From contig CAAGFJ010000085.1 in the NCBI GenBank assembly GCA_900769115.1, forward strand, positions 1 to 33,624: a DNA stretch of 33,624 nt, given 5' to 3'. Of the stretch, positions 25,972-33,601 are shown in pieces (positions within the stretch are counted from its first letter, which is position 1; the number at the start of each line of letters is the position of its first letter). The notes under the pieces are model-generated. The model ran no database searches. It was given only the letters and a program-made list of their open reading frames with translations, and was not told where the DNA came from. Position numbers and translations under genes: made by a program. The stretch comes from Lachnospiraceae bacterium (GTDB lineage: Bacteria > Bacillota > Clostridia > Lachnospirales > Lachnospiraceae).

Positions 25972-26439
25972 ATGAAAAAGAGAAGGATTATTCGAATTAT
26001 CAGCCGGATCTGTTTTGGTATATATATGATCGTGCTGGTGTACTTTTTATTATTAAGTGATGGCTTTGGAAGGATGGACGGACAGCGTACATTACAGTAT
26101 AATTTAGTTCCATTTCAGGAGATTAAGAGGTTTGCTGTATACTGGCAGACGATAGGGGCTTACTATTCTATAATTAATCTGGCAGGGAATGTAGTGGCAT
26201 TTATGCCATTTGGAGCATTGATACGCTGGGTGATCAATCAGAAGACAAGATGGTATCAGGCAGTGGGATATACATTTCTGTTCAGTCTGAGCGTAGAGTT
26301 GTTGCAACTGGTTGCCAGAGTTGGCGTGTTTGATGTAGATGATCTGATACTTAATACATTAGGTGGATTGTTTGGTTTCTGGGTATATTATATCCTTTTA
26401 TTGATTAACAGAAGGAGTGAACGTAATGCTGAAGGATAG
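25972..26439 (+). CDS. VanZ-like family membrane protein
   Basis: A 155-residue protein of the VanZ-like family, with about four membrane helices. Family hallmarks are visible: YNLVPFQEI after the first helix, NLAGNVVAFMPFGAL in the middle, and a C-terminal SVELLQL...DVDDLILNTLGGLFGF. VanZ of vancomycin clusters gives low-level teicoplanin resistance by an unclear mechanism; most chromosomal homologues are of unknown role. It is not near van genes here but follows an LTA synthase-like gene, which fits an envelope role. The ribosome binding site is weak. Its end overlaps the next gene by 14 bases. Confidence 0.85.
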   Translation: MKKRRIIRIISRICFGIYMIVLVYFLLLSDGFGRMDGQRTLQYNLVPFQEIKRFAVYWQTIGAYYSIINLAGNVVAFMPFGALIRWVINQKTRWYQAVGYTFLFSLSVELLQLVARVGVFDVDDLILNTLGGLFGFWVYYILLLINRRSERNAEG

Positions 26440-26740
26440 TGCTTATAGTGTGAAGAATATTAGTATTGATGCGATCATTGCCTGTGTGTTGGCAGGATTA
26501 TCGGTATGCTGTCTGATCGGGGCAGTAGTGATGTCATATTTATATGACGGAAAGGGGCCTGCAGCGGTTGGCTTGTTGGGTGTGGGAGCGTTATTGCTTG
26601 CAATTACAGGAATTGTATTTACGATTGCCGCATGGAAATCACAGGATGGTGGTATGCTAATGAAAAGAATTGCAGGAATCTGTAATGGAATACCGGTTCT
26701 TTTAGTGATCATTTTATATGTGGTTGGCTGGGTAATGTAA
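26426..26740 (+). CDS. Small membrane protein, possibly DUF6142-like
   Basis: A 104-residue protein with three hydrophobic segments (about 13-35, 45-70 and 83-103) and a short loop KSQDGG before the last. I chose the ATG at 26426, which has AAGGAG (26412-26417) 8 bases upstream, over the in-frame GTG at 26417 that overlaps this site. It overlaps the vanZ-like gene by 14 bases, so translation is probably coupled. The pattern resembles a DUF6142-type small membrane protein of Lachnospiraceae, but this is a weak recognition. No function can be given. Confidence 0.7.
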   Translation: MLKDSAYSVKNISIDAIIACVLAGLSVCCLIGAVVMSYLYDGKGPAAVGLLGVGALLLAITGIVFTIAAWKSQDGGMLMKRIAGICNGIPVLLVIILYVVGWVM

Positions 26741-26783
26741 TCGGAATATGGTAGAGAGATATGTGGGAAAGGAACAAAATATA

Positions 26784-28859
26784 ATGGAATATAAGAAGTT
26801 GTTTCGGGAAGAGAATGAAAGCGTACAGGAGCGATTAGAACTTGCATGTGAGAGAATCCACGCTTTTACTATTGAGAGCAGGATCCGGCAGCCTTTTTTG
26901 GATTATTTTCAGAAAATGGCTGCTTTTGTGGAATTATTATCAGGCTGGAAGTACCAGATGGAGTCAGGAGAATTATGGCAGCAGGATATGGATACCATAC
27001 AGGCATACAATCACAGATTATATGCGGATATTCTGCCGGATTCGTATGAGACGAGCTATGCTAACCCGGCATATGCAGTAACACAATTGGGTGAGGACTA
27101 TGGAGCATTGCTTTCCTTTGTGTATACAGAATTACGGGGGAGTATTATTTATGTAGTGGAACATCGGTTGTTTGATCTTACGATTCAGCTGGAATTGCTA
27201 GTGGAGATTCTTTGTCTGTTTGAAGAAGGGGTGCCGGATGCAAAGGACATCCGCAATATTATCTATTATTTTGTAAGTGATTATGCGGATCATACGGTAG
27301 ATTACCGGACAAGAGAGATATTGGATCCGCAATTGTCTTTTGCAACAGACATCATTATGCAAAGCAATCTGAATGATCTTCGGTATCTGTTTCAATATGG
27401 AGAGTATATTACCGATAATGAGATTCGGTTGGCAAAGTTCCTGAATAATATGCCACAGGAAGAGATTGAGGCTATGGCATATACGTATACGCATGGTTAT
27501 GAAGAGGGATTCCGTATCGCAGGGATCGATCTGTCGAAGAAGAGGACAGTAAATATCCGGTATGCGATTGGACAGGAGAGGATGATCCGGGCAGCAATTG
27601 GTCAGTTTGAGAAGATGGGATTGGAGCCGGTCATCTATCGGGCACCAGTAGCGCGTGTGAACCGCAGACTTACATTGCGTCCGGGATATACGGCTACCGC
27701 AGCCAATAAGCAGTATGATTATGACCACCGGATGGATGAGATGTTATTTTTAGATAAAGCTTTTGTGGAACGTAAGATTGCGGTGCTGCATAATGCATAT
27801 GAGAACCGCAAGCAGCTGGCAAAGGAATATGCAGGTCCTGCTGTCATTGAAGTGTTTGGTGAGAAACCGTTTGAGCCGGAGAACAAAAAAGAGATTCTTT
27901 CCCTTTCAGAGAAGCAGCAGAAGTTGTCGGTTAGCATGACAACCGAGAGTTCTAAGATTGTCAATGAATATATACCGCAAAGTGATTATAGCTTTACGAT
28001 CATTGCATATCCATTGCCAGAGATTGGTGAGAATTTTGAGGAGATCTTCCAGGCGATTGTGAAGGTCAATACATTAGATAATGAGGCATATAAGAAGGTA
28101 CAGCAGATCATTATTGATGAATTAGACAAGGCGGTATCTGTACGGGTTCTTGGTGCAGGTGATAACCGGACAGATATGACGGTTATGATGCATGAAAGAC
28201 AGAATCCAGATAAGGAGACGAATTTTGAGAATTGTACGGCAGATGTGAATATTCCGGTGGGAGAGGTATTTACTTCGCCGAAGCTTACCGGTACCCATGG
28301 AGTTCTGAATGTGTCAGAGGTATATCTGAATGACCTGAATTACAAGAATATTATGTTAACTTTTGAGGATGGTAAGATTACGGACTATACTTGCGATAAT
28401 TTTGCGTCAGAGGATGAGAACAGAGCATATATCAAGGAGAATGTGTTATATAACAGAGAGACATTACCGATTGGGGAGTTTGCTATTGGAACCAATACAA
28501 CTGCTTATGTGATGGCAAATGCCTACCATATTGTATATAAGCTGCCAATTCTCATTGTAGAGAAGATGGGACCTCATTTTGCAGTAGGAGATACCTGTTA
28601 CAGTCACAGTGAGGAAGTGCGCCTGTATAATCCGGACGGAAAGGAGATCGTTGCCAAGGATAATGAATGTTCCCTGCTACGGGATACAGATATGAATGCG
28701 GCATATTTTAATTGTCACACGGATATTACCATTCCTTATGATGAGATATTCAAGATCGTCAGTGTACATGAAGACGGCACAGAAGTAGCGATTATAGAGA
28801 ATGGGCGTTTTGTATTGCCTGGCTGTGATATGTTAAATGAACCATTTACTAAGGCATAG
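26784..28859 (+). CDS. M29-family aminopeptidase with N-terminal extension
   Basis: A 691-residue metallopeptidase. The C-terminal 410 residues match the M29 (aminopeptidase T/S, AmpS) family, and all six expected metal or catalytic residues can be placed: E494 (PVGEVFTSP), E565 (PIGEFAIG), H598 (GPHFAVG), Y606, H645 and D647 (NCHTD). M29 enzymes release N-terminal amino acids with a two-metal centre in the cytoplasm. The first 280 residues have no motif I recognise and make it much longer than the usual 400-420. I chose the ATG at 26784 with AAAGGA (26768-26773) upstream; an in-frame ATG at 26748 lacks a clear site. It is the last gene of the vanZ-like operon, before a strong terminator. Confidence 0.87.
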   Translation: MEYKKLFREENESVQERLELACERIHAFTIESRIRQPFLDYFQKMAAFVELLSGWKYQMESGELWQQDMDTIQAYNHRLYADILPDSYETSYANPAYAVTQLGEDYGALLSFVYTELRGSIIYVVEHRLFDLTIQLELLVEILCLFEEGVPDAKDIRNIIYYFVSDYADHTVDYRTREILDPQLSFATDIIMQSNLNDLRYLFQYGEYITDNEIRLAKFLNNMPQEEIEAMAYTYTHGYEEGFRIAGIDLSKKRTVNIRYAIGQERMIRAAIGQFEKMGLEPVIYRAPVARVNRRLTLRPGYTATAANKQYDYDHRMDEMLFLDKAFVERKIAVLHNAYENRKQLAKEYAGPAVIEVFGEKPFEPENKKEILSLSEKQQKLSVSMTTESSKIVNEYIPQSDYSFTIIAYPLPEIGENFEEIFQAIVKVNTLDNEAYKKVQQIIIDELDKAVSVRVLGAGDNRTDMTVMMHERQNPDKETNFENCTADVNIPVGEVFTSPKLTGTHGVLNVSEVYLNDLNYKNIMLTFEDGKITDYTCDNFASEDENRAYIKENVLYNRETLPIGEFAIGTNTTAYVMANAYHIVYKLPILIVEKMGPHFAVGDTCYSHSEEVRLYNPDGKEIVAKDNECSLLRDTDMNAAYFNCHTDITIPYDEIFKIVSVHEDGTEVAIIENGRFVLPGCDMLNEPFTKA

Positions 28860-28881
28860 ATGGTGTATTATATGATGAAAG

Positions 28882-28928
28882 CCTTTCTTTACACGGTTTG
28901 AATTGTGTAAAGGAAGGATTTTCTTTTA
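28882..28928 (+). terminator. Rho-independent terminator after the M29 peptidase gene
   Basis: CCTTTCTTTACAC (28882-28894) pairs with GTGTAAAGGAAGG (28905-28917) over 13 positions with one G-U pair, then ATTTTCTTTTA. Confidence 0.87.
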
Positions 28929-28934
28929 TTATCA

Positions 28935-28956
28935 AAAGGATATATAAAGGATATAT
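28935..28956 (+). promoter_or_regulatory. Tandem 11-bp direct repeat upstream of the two-component genes
   Basis: AAAGGATATAT occurs twice head to tail (28935-28945, 28946-28956). Tandem half-sites spaced one helical turn apart are the typical binding pattern of OmpR/PhoB-type response regulators, and the next gene encodes one. It lies about 37 bases before the start codon. The likely -10 is TATAGT (28954-28959) or GATAAT (28963-28968), with no good -35, as expected for an activated promoter. Confidence 0.55.
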
Positions 28957-28992
28957 AGTAGGGATAATATGGGATGGAAAGGGAGAATACAT

Positions 28993-29670
28993 ATGAAATA
29001 TCATATATTGTTAGTAGAGGATGATGCACAGATCCGGGAGATTATAGGGGATTATTTTTCTGCAAAGGAAGAGGATACATTTATAATTGATATGGCAAAA
29101 GATGGAGATGAAGGGATGGAGTATCTATATGAAAACGAGTACGATCTGGTGCTGTTAGATATTATGCTGCCCGGTACAGACGGATTTACTTTATGCCGGA
29201 TGATACGTCAGAACAGTATATGTCCGATCATTTTCCTGACAGCAAGAGGAAGGGAAGAGGATATATTGTATGGTTATGATCTTGGCTGTGATGATTATAT
29301 TGTGAAACCATTTTCTTTGGCGGAATTATATGTTAAAGTCCGGGCAATTATTAAGAGGGCAAAAGGGTTGGTGGGCAGTCCTGTTCTTACTTGTGGGGAT
29401 ATTGCATTGAATGCTTCTACATTTGAGGTAAAAACTGCCGGGCAGAAAGTAGAGCTTCCGCCCAAGGAATATATGATCCTGAAGTATTTAATAGAGCATA
29501 AGGGTATGGTAGTTGAGCGGGATACCTTATTAATCCGTGTGTGGGGATATGATTATGAGGGGAATGAAAGAGTGGTGGATAATCATGTTAAGAAATTGAG
29601 AAAAGCACTAGGAGAGGCAGGAAAACAGATTAAGACAGTGATCACAAAAGGTTATAAGATAGAGGAGTGA
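28993..29670 (+). CDS. OmpR/PhoB-family response regulator
   Basis: A 225-residue two-component regulator. The receiver domain (about 3-115) has the acidic pair D10-D11 (E9 before them), phosphoacceptor D56 (LVLLDIMLPG), and the conserved Thr and Lys (FLTARG, IVKPFS). The C-terminal winged helix (about 130-224) shows LPPKEYMILKYL and VVDNHVKKLRKALG. I chose the ATG at 28993 with AAAGGGAGA (28978-28986) upstream; an in-frame ATG at 28969 would add 8 residues before the normal receiver start. The histidine kinase gene follows after 4 bases. Tandem repeats upstream suggest autoregulation. Confidence 0.93.
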   Translation: MKYHILLVEDDAQIREIIGDYFSAKEEDTFIIDMAKDGDEGMEYLYENEYDLVLLDIMLPGTDGFTLCRMIRQNSICPIIFLTARGREEDILYGYDLGCDDYIVKPFSLAELYVKVRAIIKRAKGLVGSPVLTCGDIALNASTFEVKTAGQKVELPPKEYMILKYLIEHKGMVVERDTLLIRVWGYDYEGNERVVDNHVKKLRKALGEAGKQIKTVITKGYKIEE

Positions 29671-29674
29671 AAGA

Positions 29675-31375
29675 ATGAATCGGAAAAAATATGGGGGGAC
29701 ACAACCGAGGTTTCTTCCAATATGGATGCATAAGTTATGGATTGTATTAGGTTGTACAATTGGAATCGGATTGATAGGAACAGGAATTGGAATTCACTAT
29801 TACCGTAATTATGTGGCGATGGATTATGATATGAGAAGTAAGGATATTGTGAATCAGATAGAGAACTGGCACAATGACATATATTCTATGGAAGAGCTAC
29901 GGGGTGGTCAGATGCGGGAATTGTGGAAGACCGCCATTCATTGGGTGATTGATAACAGTGCCATTAATGAAAATGGAGGATTTTCTGTTGAGCTGTTCCG
30001 GGAAGACAGAAAACAGGTATATGCACCAAAGGAGGATAATAATTATATTATATTGTCGAGTAATGAATACCCCAAAGAGAAACGTGTATATGAATGCTCG
30101 AACAGTACATTGCAGAAGTTGTTTCAGGAATATGATAAGCTTGTAGGTCAGAGTGCGGATCAAAAGAATAAGAAGACCTCACAGGAGCAGGTAGTAGATA
30201 TATATATATCGGACGTATATCTATATGGTGGTAAATATGTTCCAGGCAAGGTTACCATACAACAGAAAGATAACAGTGAAAGTTACAGTACGATAAAGGA
30301 ATATGATTTTACACCTTCTAATATAGAACGTTACGAACATATTGAGTTAGATCAGGGTGGATACCGGCTGACAGGTCCGATCCGGATAGAAGGAAACGAT
30401 CAGAGCAAGATAGCTGATCAGTTGTTACAGGATTATACGGAACATGATATGTGGAATGGGGAAAAGCTGCATATCGGAGAAGGCCTGTGGGATGATGATC
30501 TGGAGATACATAACCACATCTGGGGAGGTTCGGAATATATTACAACGCAGTCACGAAATATTGGAGGAATCTTGCAGGCAAAGATTGTAGTAACAGCACA
30601 TTATAGTATGTTCAAGGATTATGGATGGCAGATGGCAGGAATCTATTGTGGTGCATTGGTGACTGCTGTTCTCTTGTCGTTGATCTTGGCATATCATACC
30701 TATATGGTGACAAAGAATCAGTTTGAAATGGATGTATACCGGAGAGAGACGACGAATGCCATGGCACATGATTTGAAGACACCGCTTATGGCAATCTCCG
30801 GGTATGCAGAGAATCTGGTGAATAAAGTGCATACGGAAAAGATGGAATATTATTGTCAGGCGATTTTAGAAAATGCTGCTTACATGAATCAAATTGTCAG
30901 CAATATTCTGGAGCTTGCAAAGATGGAAAGTACGAATACCACTTTGGTGAAAGAGAATGTTTCGGTTTGCATCTTAATGCAGAAATGCCTGGAGAAATAC
31001 GAAGGTCTTTTAGAAGAAGCGGGACTGAAGGTGGATGTACTAGGAGATGCCATTATCAGGGCAGATCAGTTGGCAATGTTGCAGATTACGGAAAACCTGA
31101 TTGGTAATGCAATGAAATATGCAAAGCCGGATACGATTATTATGGTGGTGATTACACAGAAATCAATGTGTATTTCCAATACGATTGCAGATAAATTAGA
31201 TGTGCCGGTGGATGAGCTTGTAAAACCTTTTGTGAAAGGTCAAAATAGCCGGAATGGTAAAAAGGGAAGCGGAATGGGACTTGCTATCGTTAAACATATT
31301 GTAGATGAGTGCGGGTATCACATGACTTTGAAGTGCGAGAGCGATGAATTCTTAGCGGAGATACGTTTTTCGTGA
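29675..31375 (+). CDS. Sensor histidine kinase
   Basis: A 566-residue membrane kinase partnering the preceding regulator. Helix 1 is at about 20-42 and helix 2 at about 327-348, with a large extracellular sensor domain of about 280 residues between them. The HisKA domain carries phosphoacceptor H365 (AMAHDLKTPL). The ATPase domain has the N box (N478 in ENLIGNAMKYA) and the G2 box GKKGSGMGLAI, but the usual DxGxG box is replaced by a CISNTIADKLD segment, as I recall for a clade of Firmicutes VanS-like kinases. The start is supported by GAGGAG (29662-29667). The signal is unknown; the extracellular domain has no recognised fold motif. Confidence 0.9.
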   Translation: MNRKKYGGTQPRFLPIWMHKLWIVLGCTIGIGLIGTGIGIHYYRNYVAMDYDMRSKDIVNQIENWHNDIYSMEELRGGQMRELWKTAIHWVIDNSAINENGGFSVELFREDRKQVYAPKEDNNYIILSSNEYPKEKRVYECSNSTLQKLFQEYDKLVGQSADQKNKKTSQEQVVDIYISDVYLYGGKYVPGKVTIQQKDNSESYSTIKEYDFTPSNIERYEHIELDQGGYRLTGPIRIEGNDQSKIADQLLQDYTEHDMWNGEKLHIGEGLWDDDLEIHNHIWGGSEYITTQSRNIGGILQAKIVVTAHYSMFKDYGWQMAGIYCGALVTAVLLSLILAYHTYMVTKNQFEMDVYRRETTNAMAHDLKTPLMAISGYAENLVNKVHTEKMEYYCQAILENAAYMNQIVSNILELAKMESTNTTLVKENVSVCILMQKCLEKYEGLLEEAGLKVDVLGDAIIRADQLAMLQITENLIGNAMKYAKPDTIIMVVITQKSMCISNTIADKLDVPVDELVKPFVKGQNSRNGKKGSGMGLAIVKHIVDECGYHMTLKCESDEFLAEIRFS

Positions 31376-31472
31376 ACAGGCTGCTTGGTTGTCCTATATC
31401 AACGGGTCTAATGCAGGAAAGTTTTGACGTACAGCCATTTTGGTTCCTGGTTAAAACGTTGCAAGATAGGAA

Positions 31473-31501
31473 TTGACGAAAAGACAAATTTGTGATAGGC
31501 T
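31473..31501 (+). promoter_or_regulatory. Promoter of the riboswitch-antiporter operon
   Basis: TTGACG (31473-31478) and a weak -10 TAGGCT (31496-31501) with 17 bases between, helped by an extended TG (31493-31494). Transcription would start near 31508, at the base of the aptamer closing helix. In 31376-31472, between the kinase stop and this promoter, I see no gene and no clear terminator, only an imperfect GTTTT...AAAAC inverted repeat. Confidence 0.5.
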
Positions 31502-31505
31502 AGAA

Positions 31506-31608
31506 CAAATATTAGGGAGTAGTTCACATTCCATTGGAGTGTTATGCATAACGTCATCACGCTGAATAAGCCGGGATGCATACTGAGATAAGAACGAGAC
31601 TATTATTG
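31506..31608 (+). ncRNA. yybP-ykoY (manganese) riboswitch aptamer
   Basis: The conserved GGGAGTAG core is at 31515-31522. It is followed by a hairpin ACATTCC/GGAGTGT (31526-31542), then a helix TATGCAT/ATGCATA (31543-31549 with 31576-31582) whose internal part carries CGTCA (31552-31556) and CCGG (31571-31574), the two conserved inner elements of this class. The closing 3' segment GAGAC-TATTATTG (31596-31608) corresponds to the class's AAGACC-type end. A closing helix can form between CAAATATTAG (31506-31515) and CTATTATTG (31600-31608) with one mismatch. This class senses Mn2+ and usually sits before cation transporters, as here. It overlaps a terminator that uses the same 3' bases. Confidence 0.82.
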
Positions 31609-31640
31609 TACTTTTTGTGTGCAATAATAGTCTCGTTTTT
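31593..31640 (+). terminator. Riboswitch-controlled terminator
   Basis: AACGAGACTATTATTG (31593-31608) pairs perfectly with CAATAATAGTCTCGTT (31622-31637), extended by three further pairs around a 7-base loop, followed by TTTGG after the T-rich arm end. It precedes the antiporter start codon by 70 bases. Because its left arm is also the 3' side of the aptamer closing helix, ligand binding should prevent it (an ON switch). Confidence 0.88.
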
Positions 31641-31709
31641 GGTTTAGCTTATGAGTGGTTAGTCCGGATGGGAATGCTGTTTCCTGACAAAAAAGGAGGA
31701 TTCTTTTAT

Positions 31710-32645
31710 ATGGAATTGATATTGCAATTGGTGTTGTTGGTAATTGGTTTTGTGATGCTGGTAAAGGGTGCGGACTGGTTTGTGGATGGAGCAGCGGGAA
31801 TCGCTGATAAGTTTGGAATTCCACAGCTTGTGATCGGCCTTACGATTGTGGCAATGGGAACGAGTGCTCCGGAGGCAGCGGTCAGTATTACGGCGGCATT
31901 AAAGGGTAATGCAGATATTACGATCGGTAATATTGTAGGAAGTAATATATTGAATGTATTAATTATTTTAGGAATTACCGCTGTGATCGTTGCGGTTTCT
32001 GTACAGAAATCAACTGTGCAATACGAGATTCCATTTATGCTGGTGATCACAGTGTTATTAGCCTTTTTCGGATATACCAGTGGGCATATTACTTTCTGGG
32101 AAGGGGTAATTTTATGGATTGCATTTCTTATCTATTTGACATATCTTTTTATTATGGCAAAGAATAATAAGGAGGAATCAGAGGAGATACAGAAACGTCC
32201 GGTTTGGATGTTGATATTATTTGTCATAGCCGGATTGATATTAGTTGTTTGGGGAAGTGATGTGACAGTCGATGCTGCAACAGAGATTGCAAAGGCAGCG
32301 GGACTTAGTCAGAGATTCATCGGACTGACTATAGTAGCACTGGGAACTTCTTTGCCGGAATTGGTAACTTCTGTGTCGGCAGCGAGAAAGGGAAAAGCGG
32401 ATATTGCAATTGGTAATATTGTAGGAAGTAATATTTTTAATATATTATTTGTTGTAGGAACTACAGCTCTGATCACTCCGGTTGTATTTCAGGCGGGATT
32501 TTTGATTGATTGCCTGATCAGTTTAGCAGCAGGAATTCTGTTATGGCTTTGTGTATTCCGGGATCGCAAGCTCGGCAGAATAGGTGGAGTATTAATGTTA
32601 TTAGCATATATAGCATACTTTGTATATTTGGTGGTGTTAAAATGA
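31710..32645 (+). CDS. CaCA-family Na+/Ca2+ (or Mn2+) antiporter, YrbG-like
   Basis: A 311-residue inner-membrane cation exchanger with about ten helices. It has the two inverted alpha repeats of the family: AMGTSAPEAAVS with GNIVGSNILN in the first half (E55), and ALGTSLPELVTS with GNIVGSNIFN in the second (E217). These acidic residues coordinate the cation. I chose the ATG at 31710, with AAAAGGAGG (31691-31699) upstream; an upstream frame extension runs into the terminator and is not coding. Because a manganese-class riboswitch precedes it, its physiological cargo may be Mn2+ efflux rather than Ca2+; that is inference. It overlaps the patatin gene by 4 bases (ATGA). Confidence 0.92.
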   Translation: MELILQLVLLVIGFVMLVKGADWFVDGAAGIADKFGIPQLVIGLTIVAMGTSAPEAAVSITAALKGNADITIGNIVGSNILNVLIILGITAVIVAVSVQKSTVQYEIPFMLVITVLLAFFGYTSGHITFWEGVILWIAFLIYLTYLFIMAKNNKEESEEIQKRPVWMLILFVIAGLILVVWGSDVTVDAATEIAKAAGLSQRFIGLTIVALGTSLPELVTSVSAARKGKADIAIGNIVGSNIFNILFVVGTTALITPVVFQAGFLIDCLISLAAGILLWLCVFRDRKLGRIGGVLMLLAYIAYFVYLVVLK

Positions 32646-33493
32646 AAGTAGGTTTAGTGTTAGAAGGCGGTGCCATGCGTGGTATGTATACAGCCGGAAT
32701 ATTAGATATTATGTTAGATCAGAATATTTGTGTCGATGGTGTGATCGGAGTGTCAGCAGGTGTCTTATTCGGGGTGAATTATTTGTCAAAGCAACGGGGA
32801 CGATCCATCCGATATAATAAGAGGTTTAATGGAGATAAGCGTTATATGGGAATCCATTCTCTTCTTACGACAGGTAATATTGTAAATACAGATTTTGCTT
32901 ATTATACGGTTCCGTATGAGTTGGATGTATTTGATGATGAGACGTTCAAAAAATCAGGGATACCATTTTATGCGGTGGTAACGAACATGCAGACCGGAAA
33001 ACCGGAGTATATACACATTCACAGTGTGCTTGAACAGATGGAGGTACTTCGTGCGTCGGCATCCATGCCGTTGGTATCTAAGCCGGTCTATTTGGATGGT
33101 GTTCCGTACTTAGATGGTGGTATTGCCGACAGTATCCCTTATGAGAAAATGATGGAGATGGGATATGACCGTATTATCGTTGTTTTAACGCGTGACTTTA
33201 GTTATCGGAAGAAGCCTTCCTCTAAACTGCCGGCAGAATTGTGTTACCATAAATATCCGGAATTTTGTCAGACATTAGAACACCGATATGAATCATATAA
33301 TGCCAGTGTGGCACATTTACGTTGGCTGGAAAAACAGGGTAAAGTGTTTGTGATACGTCCATCTTCTCCAATTGGGATCAAGAGGATTGAGAAGGATGCT
33401 GACAAGCTGCAGGAGGTTTATGAGTTAGGGCTTCGAGATGGAGAACATTCCATGCCCGCATTATACGAGTATCTACACCCTTGCACAGCGTAA
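32642..33493 (+). CDS. Patatin-like phospholipase (YjjU/RssA-like)
   Basis: A 283-residue lipid acyl hydrolase of the patatin family. It shows the oxyanion motif GGAMRG (9-14), the nucleophile in GVSAG (S38), and the dyad Asp in YLDGG (D158). The C-terminal third has the extra helical region seen in the DUF6363-bearing subgroup of bacterial patatins. No signal peptide or membrane helix is visible, so it is cytoplasmic or membrane-associated. The ATG overlaps the antiporter stop (ATGA), so it is translationally coupled and should be under the riboswitch; a longer in-frame start at 32510 lies inside the antiporter gene and is rejected. Its last codons and stop lie in a repeat shared with the left end of the window. 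Confidence 0.9.
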   Translation: MKVGLVLEGGAMRGMYTAGILDIMLDQNICVDGVIGVSAGVLFGVNYLSKQRGRSIRYNKRFNGDKRYMGIHSLLTTGNIVNTDFAYYTVPYELDVFDDETFKKSGIPFYAVVTNMQTGKPEYIHIHSVLEQMEVLRASASMPLVSKPVYLDGVPYLDGGIADSIPYEKMMEMGYDRIIVVLTRDFSYRKKPSSKLPAELCYHKYPEFCQTLEHRYESYNASVAHLRWLEKQGKVFVIRPSSPIGIKRIEKDADKLQEVYELGLRDGEHSMPALYEYLHPCTA

Positions 33494-33504
33494 GTGACGG
33501 ACGC
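33478..33504 (+). repeat. Right copy of short repeat motif shared with the left end (inverted)
   Basis: CCCTTGCACAGCGTAAGTGA (33478-33497) followed by CGGACGC (33498-33504) matches the reverse complement of 182-211 except for a 3-base gap. It includes the TAA stop (33491-33493) and the last codons of the patatin gene, whose protein therefore ends His-Pro-Cys-Thr-Ala. Confidence 0.75.
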
Positions 33505-33512
33505 ACATGTCA

Positions 33513-33601
33513 GGAGTGTATGAGCCCGGCTTTGGGGTGGTGTCATGTTGCCGCAGGCACACTTGCGTTACGGGCTCGCACGCAGCAGACACTAATACTC
33601 C
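33513..33601. repeat. GC-rich imperfect palindrome at the right end
   Basis: GGAGT (33513-33517) pairs with ACTCC (33597-33601) and GAGCCCG (33522-33528) with CGGGCTC (33571-33577). A small central hairpin TGCC-GCA-GGCA lies between them. As on the left, the palindrome sits just outside the shared CGGACGC motif, but its own sequence differs from the left palindrome. It might also terminate the antiporter-patatin operon, although no U-tract follows directly. The last 23 bases hold nothing I recognise. Confidence 0.55.

Noticed and set aside
25972..26439. VanZ-like gene as evidence of a glycopeptide-resistance cluster
   Set aside because: No vanH, vanA/B-type ligase or vanX-like gene is nearby; the two-component system at 28993-31375 is not enough to imply one.
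27198..27728. 176-residue minus-strand open frame
   Set aside because: It is antisense to the M29 peptidase and shows no domain or start signal.
31373..31384. GTGAACAGGCTG shared with 16735-16746
   Set aside because: A 12-base match with unrelated flanks; at 16735 it is part of a terminator arm, so it is most likely chance.
31617..31709. Extended N-terminus for the antiporter
   Set aside because: The extension begins within the terminator loop, and a strong ribosome binding site precedes the ATG at 31710.
32510..32641. Extended N-terminus for the patatin gene
   Set aside because: It lies wholly inside the antiporter gene in another frame, and the family's N-terminal KVGLVLEGG motif begins at 32642.
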